From Acidobacteriota bacterium (GTDB lineage: Bacteria; Acidobacteriota; Terriglobia; Terriglobales; SCQP01), in contig JAJYIU010000028.1 of assembly GCA_021789895.1 (NCBI GenBank), positions 1 through 42,945 on the forward strand: 42,945 nt of DNA, given 5' to 3'. Numbering within the stretch: position 1 is the stretch's first letter; each line of letters opens with the position of its first letter. The notes below the pieces were generated by a model. It saw nothing but the letters and a program-made list of their open reading frames with translations, was not told where the DNA came from and did not search any database. Of the stretch, positions 1 through 8,500 are shown piece by piece. The translations under genes were made by a program, and so were the position numbers.

Positions 1-126
1 CGAAGGGAGAAGCGAGCAGAGCGAGGCGGGAGGCGCGAGGCAACCGCAGTGTACATGGACGTACATGAGGATTGCCGAGCGACGAACCAACGAAGCTATG
101 CGACGCTTATCGCTTCGCCCAGCATC
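1..126 (+). repeat. 126-bp dispersed repeat, left copy (cut by window edge)
   Basis: Every base from 1 to 126 equals the reverse complement of 39361-39486; identity stops at base 127. The copy ends directly before the Shine-Dalgarno GGAG (127-130) of the GH127 gene, so the repeat forms that gene's upstream region. It contains a nested imperfect hairpin (GGCAA 39-43 with TTGCC 72-76, and TGTAC 50-54 with GTACA 61-65) and a second stem (CGAAGC 91-96 with GCTTCG 112-117). The element may extend left of the window. No transposase is attached. It could be a non-autonomous intergenic repeat; its class is unknown to me. Confidence 0.93.
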
Positions 127-135
127 GGAGCGACC

Positions 136-2130
136 ATGGCTCGTCCTCTCGACCGCCGCCAGTTTCTGGCTTCCTCCGCCGGCGCCGCCGGCGCCCTGCT
201 GACCACGACCGCCTTGCCGCCGCCGGCCGAGGGCGCGCCGCCGGCGTCTTCCGCTGCGGCTGGCGCGCCGGTCTCGATCAGCGTCGAGCATCCGAAACTT
301 TCCGACCGCGCGCCCGAGCCGGCGCATCCTTTCCCGCTGCGCCAGGTGCAGCTCGAACCGGGGCCGTTTCTGACCGCGCTGGAAATCAACCGCCGCTACC
401 TGCATGCGCTGCCCAATGACCGGCTGGCGCGCATGTTCAATCTCACCGCCGGACGCGCATCCGCGGCGCAGCCCTTTGGCGGCTGGGAAAACCCGAAATG
501 CGAGCTGCGCGGCCACTTCACCGGCGGCCATTATCTTTCCGCCGCGGCGCTGATGGCGGCCTCCACCGGCGACGAGCGACTGCAGGCCAAGGCCAATGCG
601 TTGGTGGCGGAGCTCTACGCCTGCCAGAAGGCGCATGGCAACGGCTACCTGAGCGCTTTTCCCGAAGCTTTGTTCGACAAGCTGCGCATGGGCGAGCCGG
701 TATGGGCCCCGTTCTATACCCTGCACAAGATACTGGCGGGCCTGATTGACATGCAGCAGCACTGCGGCAACGCGCAGGCGCTGGAGACGGCCGAAAAGCT
801 GGCCGGCTGGATCGGGCGCTGGACCGGCCCGATCAGCGACGCCGAGATGGCGCGCATCCTCAACGTCGAATACGGCGGCACCAACGAAGCGCTCTACAAC
901 CTGTTTTCCATCACCGGCGACTGGCAGTACGCCGCCACCGCGCATCGCTTCGACCACCCCGAGTTTTTCGCTCCGCTGGCCGGCTTCCGCGACGAGCTGC
1001 AGGGGCTGCACGCCAACACCCACGTGCCGCAGGTGATCGGCGCGGCGCGGCGCTACGAGCTGACTGGCGACCGCTATTACCGCAACGTGGCGGAATACTT
1101 CTGGCGCGAAGTCACCGCGCACCGCGCGTACTCCACCGGCGGCACCAGCAACGGCGAATGGTGGGGCACGCCGCCCGGCGTGCTGGCGAAACAACTGGGC
1201 CGCGGCAACCAGGAATGCTGCGTGCAGTACAACCTGTTGAAGCTGACCCGCCACGTGTACGCCTGGACGGCCGATCCGCGCATGATGGATTACTACGAGC
1301 GCACCCTGTTCAACAGCCGGCTCGGCACCCAGGATGCGCAGGGCATGAAGATGTATTTCGTGCCGCTGAAGCCGGGCTTCTGGACCTTCTATCACTCGCC
1401 CAACGATTCCTTCTGGTGCTGCACCGGCACCGGGGTGGAGGAATTCGCCAAATTCGGCGACAGCATTTACTTCCACTCCGGCCGCCGGCAGCTCTACGTC
1501 AACCTGTATCTGGCTTCCCGGCTGGCCTGGCCGGAGCTGGGGCTGGAACTGCGGCAGCAGACCGACTTCCCGCTGGAAGACACTGCGCGCTTCGACATGA
1601 AGCTGCGGCAGCCGCGGGCATTCACGCTCAATCTGCGCATTCCCTACTGGGCCAACGCGGGCGGACGCCTGAGCTTGAACGGGCGCGAGCTGCCCGTTCT
1701 TGCCAGTCCCGGCAGCTACGTCAGCCTGCGGCGCACCTGGCAAAGCGGCGACCGGGTGAGCCTGCAACTGCCCATGCGCCTGCACCTCGCGCCCATGCCC
1801 GACGATTCCACGGTGCAGTCGGTGATGTACGGCCCGCTGGTGCTGGCCGCGGCGCTGGGCAGCGAGGGCCTGACTCACGCCATGATGTACGGCAAATATC
1901 GCAACTGGGAAAAAGGCCGGCCCGCGCCCGAGCCGGAGCTGGAGGCGCCCGAAGGAGATTTGACCCGCGCCCTGGAGCCCGTCCCCGGCGCGCCGCTGAC
2001 TTTCCGCACCACCCGGCAAAAGAAAACTCTGACCTTCAAGCCGCTCTATCAGATCGCGCTCGAGCGTTACGGCGTTTACTGGAAGGTGAAAAACCCGGAC
2101 CGGCCGTGGTGGTCGAGACGCCGTAGCTGA
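136..2130 (+). CDS. GH127-family beta-L-arabinofuranosidase-like glycoside hydrolase
   Basis: 664 residues, matching the family formerly called DUF1680, whose characterised members release beta-L-arabinofuranose from plant glycans using a cysteine nucleophile and a zinc site. Visible evidence: Glu360-Cys361-Cys362 in the QECC motif followed by QYNLLKLTRH, and Cys428-Cys429 in the WCCTGTG motif; by analogy with HypBA1 the Glu, one Cys of each pair and the nucleophilic Cys form the active site. The N-terminus has a Tat-like signal (RRQFLASSAG, then a hydrophobic stretch and an Ala/Pro-rich linker), so the enzyme is probably exported folded. I chose ATG 136 because GGAG lies 5 bases upstream; an in-frame start at 49 would translate the repeat sequence and is unlikely. 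The next gene is co-directional. Substrate is inferred from family only. Confidence 0.92.
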   Translation: MARPLDRRQFLASSAGAAGALLTTTALPPPAEGAPPASSAAAGAPVSISVEHPKLSDRAPEPAHPFPLRQVQLEPGPFLTALEINRRYLHALPNDRLARMFNLTAGRASAAQPFGGWENPKCELRGHFTGGHYLSAAALMAASTGDERLQAKANALVAELYACQKAHGNGYLSAFPEALFDKLRMGEPVWAPFYTLHKILAGLIDMQQHCGNAQALETAEKLAGWIGRWTGPISDAEMARILNVEYGGTNEALYNLFSITGDWQYAATAHRFDHPEFFAPLAGFRDELQGLHANTHVPQVIGAARRYELTGDRYYRNVAEYFWREVTAHRAYSTGGTSNGEWWGTPPGVLAKQLGRGNQECCVQYNLLKLTRHVYAWTADPRMMDYYERTLFNSRLGTQDAQGMKMYFVPLKPGFWTFYHSPNDSFWCCTGTGVEEFAKFGDSIYFHSGRRQLYVNLYLASRLAWPELGLELRQQTDFPLEDTARFDMKLRQPRAFTLNLRIPYWANAGGRLSLNGRELPVLASPGSYVSLRRTWQSGDRVSLQLPMRLHLAPMPDDSTVQSVMYGPLVLAAALGSEGLTHAMMYGKYRNWEKGRPAPEPELEAPEGDLTRALEPVPGAPLTFRTTRQKKTLTFKPLYQIALERYGVYWKVKNPDRPWWSRRRS

Positions 2131-2175
2131 AGCGGCACTGCGGCCGCGATCGAAAATCTAAGCGATGCCCGCGCT

Positions 2176-2222
2176 CCGCCGCCCGGCCGCGGCCGCGGCC
2201 CGCGCGCAAAGGCGGGGTTTTT
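2176..2222 (+). terminator. possible terminator or attenuator between GH127 and the next hydrolase
   Basis: CCGCC (2176-2180) can pair with GGCGG (2211-2215) around a 16-bp palindrome GGCCGCGGCCGCGGCC (2185-2200), followed by five T (2218-2222). It resembles an intrinsic terminator, but the next gene starts 25 bases later with no visible promoter of its own, so partial read-through is more likely. Very GC-rich sequence makes such pairings common. Confidence 0.35.
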
Positions 2223-2247
2223 GACGGCCGCCGGGAAAAAATACCAC

Positions 2248-4020
2248 ATGGAAATACGCGTTTCACGCCGCAAGCTGATGGAAGGACTGGCGGCCGCCGG
2301 CGCCGCTTTCCCGCTCGAGGCCGCGGCGCTCGTTCCCGCCGCCGGCGCGCCCGCTGCGCCGCCGCCCGCCCCCGGCATCCTGCCCCTCACCAGCACCAGC
2401 GATGTCTGGCTCCCGCCGCGCGGCCGCGCCTTGCTGAAGTTCAGCTACGGCTTTCCCGAGCCCTCGGTCGAGTTCGGCGGCCTGCTCTTTTCCTTTCGTA
2501 TCTACACCTTTGAAAATACCTACGGGCTCCATGCCGGCCGCATACGGCTGCGGCGCTCGCCCAACGCGCTCGAGCTCGATTGCTCGCGCCTCATCTGGGC
2601 CGGCGGACAGCAGTCCGCCGCCGGCCGGCTGCGCGCGCGCTTTCGCCGCCTCCAAGACGGCGTCGAATGGAGTGCCGAGGCGGAAATGGATCGCCCGGTC
2701 AAATCCATCGCCGCCATCCTGCGGCGGGTGCCGCGCGGGCGCATCTCGGTCAACGGCGATGCCTGCTTCGACCCGCGCGACAACGAGCTGTTGTTCAAGT
2801 ATCCGCCGCCCGGCATCACCACCCCGGCGGTGGTGATCGAGACCGCGGAAAAGCGCTATTTCTCGCTCTCCTGCCGCAATAGCGATGTTCGGCCCAGCCG
2901 CTTTTATTTCCAGCCGGGCCCGGAAATGTACCGCGCCGAGCTGGTGTACGAAGCCGCCGGCTGGCAAAAAAGTACGCGCCTCGCCACCCCGTCCTGGCGC
3001 GCCGCCTGGACGGGCTCGCTGCCGCAGGCCTATGCGCCGCATATGGCCCACGTCGAACGCGCATTTTCGCTGGCCAGATGGGAAGCGCGCCGCGACGTGC
3101 CGGATTGGGCGCGCGAAATCCAGCTCGCGCTGGCGCTGCACGGCATGCACTGGTCCGGCTACATCTTCAACGATTTCGCCAAAATGCGCCGCATCCTGGA
3201 ATGGACCGCGGCGCGCATTCCCGGCCGCCGGGTGATGGTCTTCCTGCCCGCCTGGGATGGCCGCTATTACTGGAATTACCCGCTCTACCGGCCCGATCCG
3301 CGGCTGGGCGGCGCGGCCGGACTGCGCCGTCTGATCCGCCGCGGCCACCAGCTTGGCTTCCATTTCGTGCTGATGTTCGGCGCCAACGGCGCCAACGACA
3401 AGCTGCCGGTTTTTTCCCGCCTCGCCGCCGGCGCCGGGCGCCGCCTGGATGGCAATCCCTACTTCATTGACTGGGTGGATTGGGACAACGACCGCCAATC
3501 GGAAGGCTGGATGCCGTACATGAATCTGGGAGAGCCGGAATGGCGCAATTGGCTCGCCGGACGCATTCATGCCGCTTTAAAAGAGAGCGGCGCCGACGGC
3601 TATTTCCTCGATATCGCCGGCTTCTGGATCAACAACCTGAGCGCGGATAACTTCCTCGGCAATCGTCAACTCACGCTGGAACTGCGCCATCGCCTGCCGC
3701 AAACCCTGGCCTGCGGCGAAATGCACTATGACGCGCTGCTGAATTTCCTGCCCATCTTCCAGGTCTTTTCCGGCCGCCGCTACCCCACCTTCAGCCGCTA
3801 TGCCCGCGCCTTCGAGCATCTCAGCACCCCCGCCCCCGGACGCGGCAGCACCGGCTGCCATGAGTTCGGCTTTGGCCATTTCAATCCCAAAACCCTCAAC
3901 CTGAACCGCTTTCAGATTCCCACCATCACCGTCGTGGACGATACCTTCGCGCTCCATCGCGCCACCATGGAAAAGATCATCGCCATCGCCAAGGCGCGTC
4001 CCGCCGGCGGCGCCGCCTGA
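2248..4020 (+). CDS. exported TIM-barrel glycoside hydrolase-like protein (family uncertain)
   Basis: 590 residues. The N-terminus reads SRRKLMEGLAAAGAAF, a Tat-like twin-Arg signal, then a Pro/Ala linker. Residues about 60-280 look like a beta-rich accessory domain. The C-terminal half looks like a barrel of the alpha-amylase/alpha-galactosidase type: MVFLPAWDGRYYWNYPLY, then GFHFVLMFGANGAN, then ADGYFLDIAG near residues 448-457, where the Asp at the end of a beta strand is a plausible catalytic residue. It resembles uncharacterised GH-like proteins (DUF6259-type); I cannot assign a numbered GH family. ATG 2248 is chosen because the Tat motif follows it and a purine run (GGGAAAAAA) precedes it; TTG 2221 is less likely. 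It follows GH127 by 117 bases on the same strand, suggesting joint action on one glycan. Confidence 0.8.
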   Translation: MEIRVSRRKLMEGLAAAGAAFPLEAAALVPAAGAPAAPPPAPGILPLTSTSDVWLPPRGRALLKFSYGFPEPSVEFGGLLFSFRIYTFENTYGLHAGRIRLRRSPNALELDCSRLIWAGGQQSAAGRLRARFRRLQDGVEWSAEAEMDRPVKSIAAILRRVPRGRISVNGDACFDPRDNELLFKYPPPGITTPAVVIETAEKRYFSLSCRNSDVRPSRFYFQPGPEMYRAELVYEAAGWQKSTRLATPSWRAAWTGSLPQAYAPHMAHVERAFSLARWEARRDVPDWAREIQLALALHGMHWSGYIFNDFAKMRRILEWTAARIPGRRVMVFLPAWDGRYYWNYPLYRPDPRLGGAAGLRRLIRRGHQLGFHFVLMFGANGANDKLPVFSRLAAGAGRRLDGNPYFIDWVDWDNDRQSEGWMPYMNLGEPEWRNWLAGRIHAALKESGADGYFLDIAGFWINNLSADNFLGNRQLTLELRHRLPQTLACGEMHYDALLNFLPIFQVFSGRRYPTFSRYARAFEHLSTPAPGRGSTGCHEFGFGHFNPKTLNLNRFQIPTITVVDDTFALHRATMEKIIAIAKARPAGGAA

Positions 4021-4273
4021 GGGCGCGATCATCGGGTGCCGTTTGGGTGCCGTTTTTAAAATGCAAACGGCACCCGCGTATGTACATGAATATAAGGGAT
4101 TTAAGCTAATTTTCTGGGTTCGGGTGCCGTTTTGCTAAAAAAAATTTCCCCACGTGTTTTTCAACCATCCGAATTTGTCTCTTTTTCTCCACTTGATTGG
4201 CGTATCTCGATCTACCTTATAGACTTAGTGCAATCGTTGAGCTGGATTGCGGGATGCAATGTGTCTCTTTTTC
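4021..4273. other. AT-rich spacer between convergent genes with short repeats
   Basis: No credible gene. This stretch is clearly poorer in GC than its neighbours. It holds three direct copies of GGGTGCCGTTT (4034-4044, 4045-4055, 4122-4132) and one inverted copy (AAACGGCACCC, 4065-4075), which pairs with the second copy to give an 11-bp stem with a 9-base loop. A 14-base direct repeat TGTCTCTTTTTCTC occurs at 4176-4189 and 4262-4275, the latter touching the stop codon of the gamma-glutamyltranspeptidase gene. The hairpin lacks a T-run, so it is not a standard terminator for either flanking gene. Confidence 0.6.
4034..4132. repeat. GGGTGCCGTTT direct/inverted repeat cluster
   Basis: Three exact direct copies and one exact inverted copy of an 11-mer within 99 bases. 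Clusters of short direct repeats like this resemble arm-type binding sites of tyrosine recombinases at attachment sites, but there is no integrase gene in the window, so this is only an analogy. Confidence 0.7.
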
Positions 4274-5974
4274 TCAATGCACGCGAACCGGCTCCGGCAC
4301 CGCTTCCCCGTCTTTGCGCGGATCCGATGCGCCGTAGTTCACTCCCGTCGCCAGGTTTCGCTCGACCGCCTGCCCGCCGCCCATCACCGATGAGTAAGCT
4401 CCGACCAGCTTGATTTGCTGCCCGCGCGCCGCGAGCGCCGCCCGCACCGCGGCTGGAATGCGGCTTTCCATCTCCACGTCGCAGCCGCCGAAAGTGTATT
4501 TGTCGAAGCGCGCCGCTTCCAGCGCCTGTTGTATGTTCATCCCGAAATCCACCACGTTCGAGACGAATTGCGCGTGCGCCTGCGCCTGGTTGAATCCGCC
4601 CATGATGCCGAAGGCGATGCGTGTATTCCCCCGGCTCATGAAGCCGGGAATGATGGTATGCAGCGGGCGCTTGTGCCCGGCCAGTTCGTCCGGCGAGCCG
4701 GGCGTCAAATTGAACAGCGCGCCGCGGTCCTGCAGCACGAAGCCCAGCTTGTCCGGCACCAGCCGGGAGCCGAACTCTTCGTAATTGCTCTGGATCAGCG
4801 ACACCATGTTCCCCTGCCGGTCCACCACGGTCATATAAGTCGTGTCGCCCTTGAGCGGCGGCATCCCCGCCGCCACCTGGCAGTTGGCCTGGCGCAGGTT
4901 GATCCGCCGGGCCCGCGCCCGGGCGTAAGCCGGGGATAGCAGCCCGGCAATGGGGATGCGGCTGAAGCGCGGGTCGCCGATATAGCGCAGCAGATCGGCG
5001 TAGGCCAGCTTTTTGGCCTCGATCATCGCTTGCAGTGCGTTGGCCGAGTTGTGCCCCCACCGCGCCAGCGGAAACTGCGACATCAGGTTCAGCATTTCCA
5101 GCGCGGCGATGCCCTGCCCGTTCGGCGGCAGCTCGTACACCCGCCAGCCGTGATAGACCACCGACAGCGGGCGCACCCATTGCGCGGAATAATCCGCCAG
5201 GTCCGCCCGCGTCATGGCGCCGCCCTGGCGGCGGGAGAAGGCGACGATGCGGCGCGCCAGCGCGCCGCGATAAAACACCGCCGCGCCGCCGCGCGACACC
5301 TGCTCGAGCGCCGCCGCCAGTTCCGGATTGCGAAACACTTCGCCCAGCCGCGGCGCCCGTCCATGCACCAGGTACACCGCCGCCGCGGTCGGACTTTGCC
5401 GCAACGCCGCCTCGAGCCGGCGCCAGTACATCGCATCCCACTCCGGAATCGGAAATCCCTGGCGGGCATAGGCGATCGCCGGCGCCAGCAGCGTTGCCAG
5501 CGGGCGGCTGCCAAACCGCGCCAGCAGCTTCGACCACCCGTCCACCGCCCCCGGCACGGTCACCGCATCGATGCCGTAGAGCGGCATCGCGTGCAGGCCG
5601 CGCCGCGCCAGCCAGGCCGGCGTCAAGGCTTTGGGCGACCAGCCGCTGGCGTTCAAGCCATACAGCTTGCCGGTCTTGGCGATATAAACCATGGCAAACA
5701 GGTCGCCGCCCATGCCGTTCATCATCGGCTCGACCACGCCCATGACGGCGTTGGTGGCCACTGCCGCATCCACTGCATTGCCGCCTTGCGCCAGCACCTG
5801 CGCGCCCGCCTGCGCCGCCAGCGGGCTTTCCGCCGCCACGATGCCGTAGCGGGTCACGACCATCGAGCGCCCCTGGTCGCGGCTCTGCGCCCGCGCGGCG
5901 ATGGCGAACCCGGTCGCGAGCAGCGCCGCTACGCACACCCGGCTGACAGTCCGGCAGCCGGCTCGAGTTTTCAT
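4274..5974 (-). CDS. ggt: gamma-glutamyltranspeptidase precursor
   Basis: 566 residues with a Sec-type signal peptide (VCVAALLATGFAIAARAQ). Gamma-glutamyltransferases cleave glutathione and other gamma-glutamyl compounds in the periplasm and mature by autocleavage before a threonine. Visible: the N-terminal motif AAESPLAAQAGAQVLAQGGNAVDAAVA, the GGMGGDLFA-like segment (NGMGGDLFAMVY), and the processing site GDTTYMTVVD with nucleophile Thr378, which would give a small subunit of about 189 residues, as in the family. The residue after the TT pair is Tyr, where many homologues have His. ATG 5974 is chosen because GGAGAG lies 8 bases upstream and the signal peptide follows. It is divergent from the GH92 gene (166 bases between starts). 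Confidence 0.93.
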   Translation of the reverse strand: MKTRAGCRTVSRVCVAALLATGFAIAARAQSRDQGRSMVVTRYGIVAAESPLAAQAGAQVLAQGGNAVDAAVATNAVMGVVEPMMNGMGGDLFAMVYIAKTGKLYGLNASGWSPKALTPAWLARRGLHAMPLYGIDAVTVPGAVDGWSKLLARFGSRPLATLLAPAIAYARQGFPIPEWDAMYWRRLEAALRQSPTAAAVYLVHGRAPRLGEVFRNPELAAALEQVSRGGAAVFYRGALARRIVAFSRRQGGAMTRADLADYSAQWVRPLSVVYHGWRVYELPPNGQGIAALEMLNLMSQFPLARWGHNSANALQAMIEAKKLAYADLLRYIGDPRFSRIPIAGLLSPAYARARARRINLRQANCQVAAGMPPLKGDTTYMTVVDRQGNMVSLIQSNYEEFGSRLVPDKLGFVLQDRGALFNLTPGSPDELAGHKRPLHTIIPGFMSRGNTRIAFGIMGGFNQAQAHAQFVSNVVDFGMNIQQALEAARFDKYTFGGCDVEMESRIPAAVRAALAARGQQIKLVGAYSSVMGGGQAVERNLATGVNYGASDPRKDGEAVPEPVRVH

Positions 5975-6139
5975 CTTTGCGCTCTCCCTCGGGACGACGC
6001 GCACAGTATAGCCCGCCGTCAATTCCAGCGGGCTGATTCATCGCCGCATTGCCTCGCTGGCGGCGTACCATGGTGGTTGCTCCAGGCTATGAACATGGCG
6101 ATTCCGGCCCCGCTCAGGCGGCGGCCCAGGAGTTTGAAT

Positions 6140-8452
6140 ATGCCGCGCACCCGGTTCAGCACCGCGTTTTTATCTTTTTTCTTATTGGCCTCGCCGCTGC
6201 TTGCCTTTGCTTCCGCGCCGCGAGCGCAAGCGGCGCCGGCCGCCGCGGCCGGCCCCGCGGCCAAAGTCAATCTCTTCGTCGGCACCGGCGATGACAGCAA
6301 TCTTTTTCCCGGCCCCTCGCTGCCGTTCGGCATGGTGCAGTTGAGCCCCGACACCCAGGCGCACGGCTACGGCTATCATTACCGGCAAGGCAAGATTCAA
6401 GGCTTCAGCCTCACGCACATGAGCGGGCCGGGCTGCCCCAACGAGGGCGACGTATTCTTCGCTCCCTCCACCGGCCCCGTTCGCGCCGGCCTCGCCGATT
6501 TCACCTCGTCCTATGCCCACGCCCAGGAACAGGCCGCCCCCGGCGTGTATCGCGTCCGCCTGGCGCGCTGGCAGATCGAAGCCGAGCTGACTGCGACGCT
6601 GCGCACCGGCATCGTGCGGCTCACTTACCCCGCCGGCCAGGCTGCCAACTTTCTCGTCCCCATCAGCCACACGCTCAACTACACCGTTGCCGCGCAAGCG
6701 CGCATCATCGGACGGGATGAAATCGCCGGCTGGGTGGAAAACCGCGTCTTTTGCGGCAACCGCCAGACCTACCGCGTGTATTTCGACATGCGCTTCAGCC
6801 TTCCCTTCGCCTCCCACGGCACCTGGAGCTCGGCCTCGAACGCGGGCGCGATTCCCACCCGCGCCGGCGCCGCGGCAGTTTCCCAATCGCGGCACGGCGA
6901 ATGGGTGGGCGCCTATGTCCGCTGGCCGGCTTCCCCGGCGGCGCGCATCGTCACCGCGCGCATTGGCATTTCCTACGTGAGCCTGGCCGGTGCGCGCAAC
7001 AATCTGCGCGCCGAAGCCGCCGGCAAAAGCTTTCGCCAGCTTCGCCTCGCCGCCGAACGCGCCTGGAACCGCGCGCTTTCGGTGATTGAAGTGTCCGGCG
7101 GCGCGCCCGGACGCCGCCGCGTCTTTTATACCTCGCTCTACCATTCGCTGCTGATGCCCAGCGTCTTCAGCGACGCCGATGGCCGCTATCTCGGCTTCGA
7201 CGGCCGCATCCATCATGCCGCCGCCGGCCATCTTGTCTATGCCAACTTTTCCGGCTGGGATATTTACCGCAGCCAGCTTCCGCTGCTGGCCCTGATTGCC
7301 CCGCGGCGCATGCGCGATCTGTGCCGCTCCATCGTGCTGATGGCTCGCCAGGGCGGCTGGATCGGCCGCTGGCCGCAGATCAACCGCTATACCAACGTCA
7401 TGGCTGGCAGCCCGCTCACCGTCGCGCTCGCGACCGCATGGCTGGATGGCATTCGCGGCTTCGATTTCAACTCCGCCTGGCAGGGCATGGTCGCGGACGC
7501 TACCCAGGCGCCGCCGCCCGGCCATCCTTATCAGGGCGAAGCCGGCATCCAGTACATCAACCGGTTGCATTACGTCCCGTTCGACCGGGTCCGCTATGGC
7601 TCCGTCTCGCAGTTGCAGGAAGATTGCCTGGCCTACGCCGCGCTCGCGCGCCTGGCGCTGGCGCGCGGCCGGCGGCGCGAAGCGCGGCTCTTTTACCGCC
7701 GCGCGCTTTACGTTCGCAATCTCTTTGATGCGAAAGACCGCTTCTTCCGCCCCCGCCTGGCCAGCGGCGACTGGGTGCGGCCTTTCGATCCGGTCCGCGG
7801 GCGCGGCTTCATCGAAGGCTCCGGCTGGCAGTATCAATGGCTCGATCCGGAAGACATGGCCTGGCTGATCCGCGCCGTCGGGCCGGCGAGATTCAACCGC
7901 CGTTTGCAAGCCTTCTTCAATTACCCCAAGCCAGGCTGGAACGGCCGCTTCTACAATCCTTACAACGAACCCGACCTGGAAGCGCCGTTCGAATTCGATT
8001 TTTCTGGCCTTCCCTGGCGCAGCCAGGCCGCGGTGCGGCGCATCCTGCGGGAAAATTACCTGCTTACGCCCGGCGGATTGCCCGGCAATGACGATTGCGG
8101 CGAAATGTCCTCCTGGGCGGTATTTTCCATGATCGGCTTGTATTCGGTGGATCCCGCCAGCAGGGCTTACGAGCTGACCAGTCCCGTATTTCGCCGCGTG
8201 GTGATACACCTGCAGCCGCCCTATAGCGGCCGCAGCTTCACCGTGCTCGCCTCGCCCGCTCCCGCCGGACGGCCTTATATACGCAGCGTGCGCCTGGACG
8301 GCAAAAACTGGCAGCGCGACTGGATTGATTTCCGCGCCCTGGCGCGCGGCGGTCAATTGAGCTTCACCCTCGCCGCTCGCCCCAACCGCGCCTGGGGCGC
8401 CGCGCCCGCCGAGGCTCCGCCGTCGCTGAGCCGGTTGCAGCTCGGCCCTTAG
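6140..8452 (+). CDS. GH92-family alpha-mannosidase-like glycoside hydrolase, secreted
   Basis: 770 residues. GH92 enzymes are calcium-dependent exo-alpha-mannosidases acting on N-glycans or mannans, usually exported. The signal peptide is clear (TAFLSFFLLASPLLAFASA). Family signatures: NLFVGTGDDSNLFPGPSLPFGMVQLSPD near the N-terminus, SGWDIYRSQLPLLALIAP in the middle, and GNDDCGEMSSWAVFSMIGLY around residues 648-667, corresponding to the conserved GNEDCGQMSAW region with the catalytic acids. ATG 6140 is chosen because AGGAG ends 7 bases upstream and the signal peptide begins here; upstream in-frame codons run antisense through ggt and are not coding. It is convergent with the P-type ATPase gene 48 bases away. 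Linkage specificity cannot be read from the sequence. Confidence 0.93.
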   Translation: MPRTRFSTAFLSFFLLASPLLAFASAPRAQAAPAAAAGPAAKVNLFVGTGDDSNLFPGPSLPFGMVQLSPDTQAHGYGYHYRQGKIQGFSLTHMSGPGCPNEGDVFFAPSTGPVRAGLADFTSSYAHAQEQAAPGVYRVRLARWQIEAELTATLRTGIVRLTYPAGQAANFLVPISHTLNYTVAAQARIIGRDEIAGWVENRVFCGNRQTYRVYFDMRFSLPFASHGTWSSASNAGAIPTRAGAAAVSQSRHGEWVGAYVRWPASPAARIVTARIGISYVSLAGARNNLRAEAAGKSFRQLRLAAERAWNRALSVIEVSGGAPGRRRVFYTSLYHSLLMPSVFSDADGRYLGFDGRIHHAAAGHLVYANFSGWDIYRSQLPLLALIAPRRMRDLCRSIVLMARQGGWIGRWPQINRYTNVMAGSPLTVALATAWLDGIRGFDFNSAWQGMVADATQAPPPGHPYQGEAGIQYINRLHYVPFDRVRYGSVSQLQEDCLAYAALARLALARGRRREARLFYRRALYVRNLFDAKDRFFRPRLASGDWVRPFDPVRGRGFIEGSGWQYQWLDPEDMAWLIRAVGPARFNRRLQAFFNYPKPGWNGRFYNPYNEPDLEAPFEFDFSGLPWRSQAAVRRILRENYLLTPGGLPGNDDCGEMSSWAVFSMIGLYSVDPASRAYELTSPVFRRVVIHLQPPYSGRSFTVLASPAPAGRPYIRSVRLDGKNWQRDWIDFRALARGGQLSFTLAARPNRAWGAAPAEAPPSLSRLQLGP

Positions 8453-8500
8453 CGGCCATTTCCGCCCGCAGGCTGCCGGCGGCCCGCTCCGCCGCGGATT

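Noticed and set aside
2263-3570. A 435-codon minus-strand reading opposite the TIM-barrel hydrolase
   Set aside because: Antisense shadow with no recognisable domain; the plus-strand protein has a signal and barrel motifs.
4045-4075. 11-bp hairpin considered as a terminator for the TIM-barrel hydrolase or ggt
   Set aside because: No T-run on either strand; better explained as part of the GGGTGCCGTTT repeat set.
4132-4413. 93-codon plus-strand reading starting in the AT-rich spacer
   Set aside because: It overlaps the end of ggt, has no ribosome-binding site and no protein-like pattern.
5030-6139. Long in-frame extension upstream of the GH92 start
   Set aside because: It runs antisense through ggt, is rich in Arg/Pro/His as expected of a shadow frame, and the signal peptide plus AGGAG place the start at 6140.
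6182-8356. A 724-codon minus-strand reading opposite GH92
   Set aside because: No family motif; composition is that of a GC-rich antisense shadow, while the plus strand encodes a full GH92 protein.
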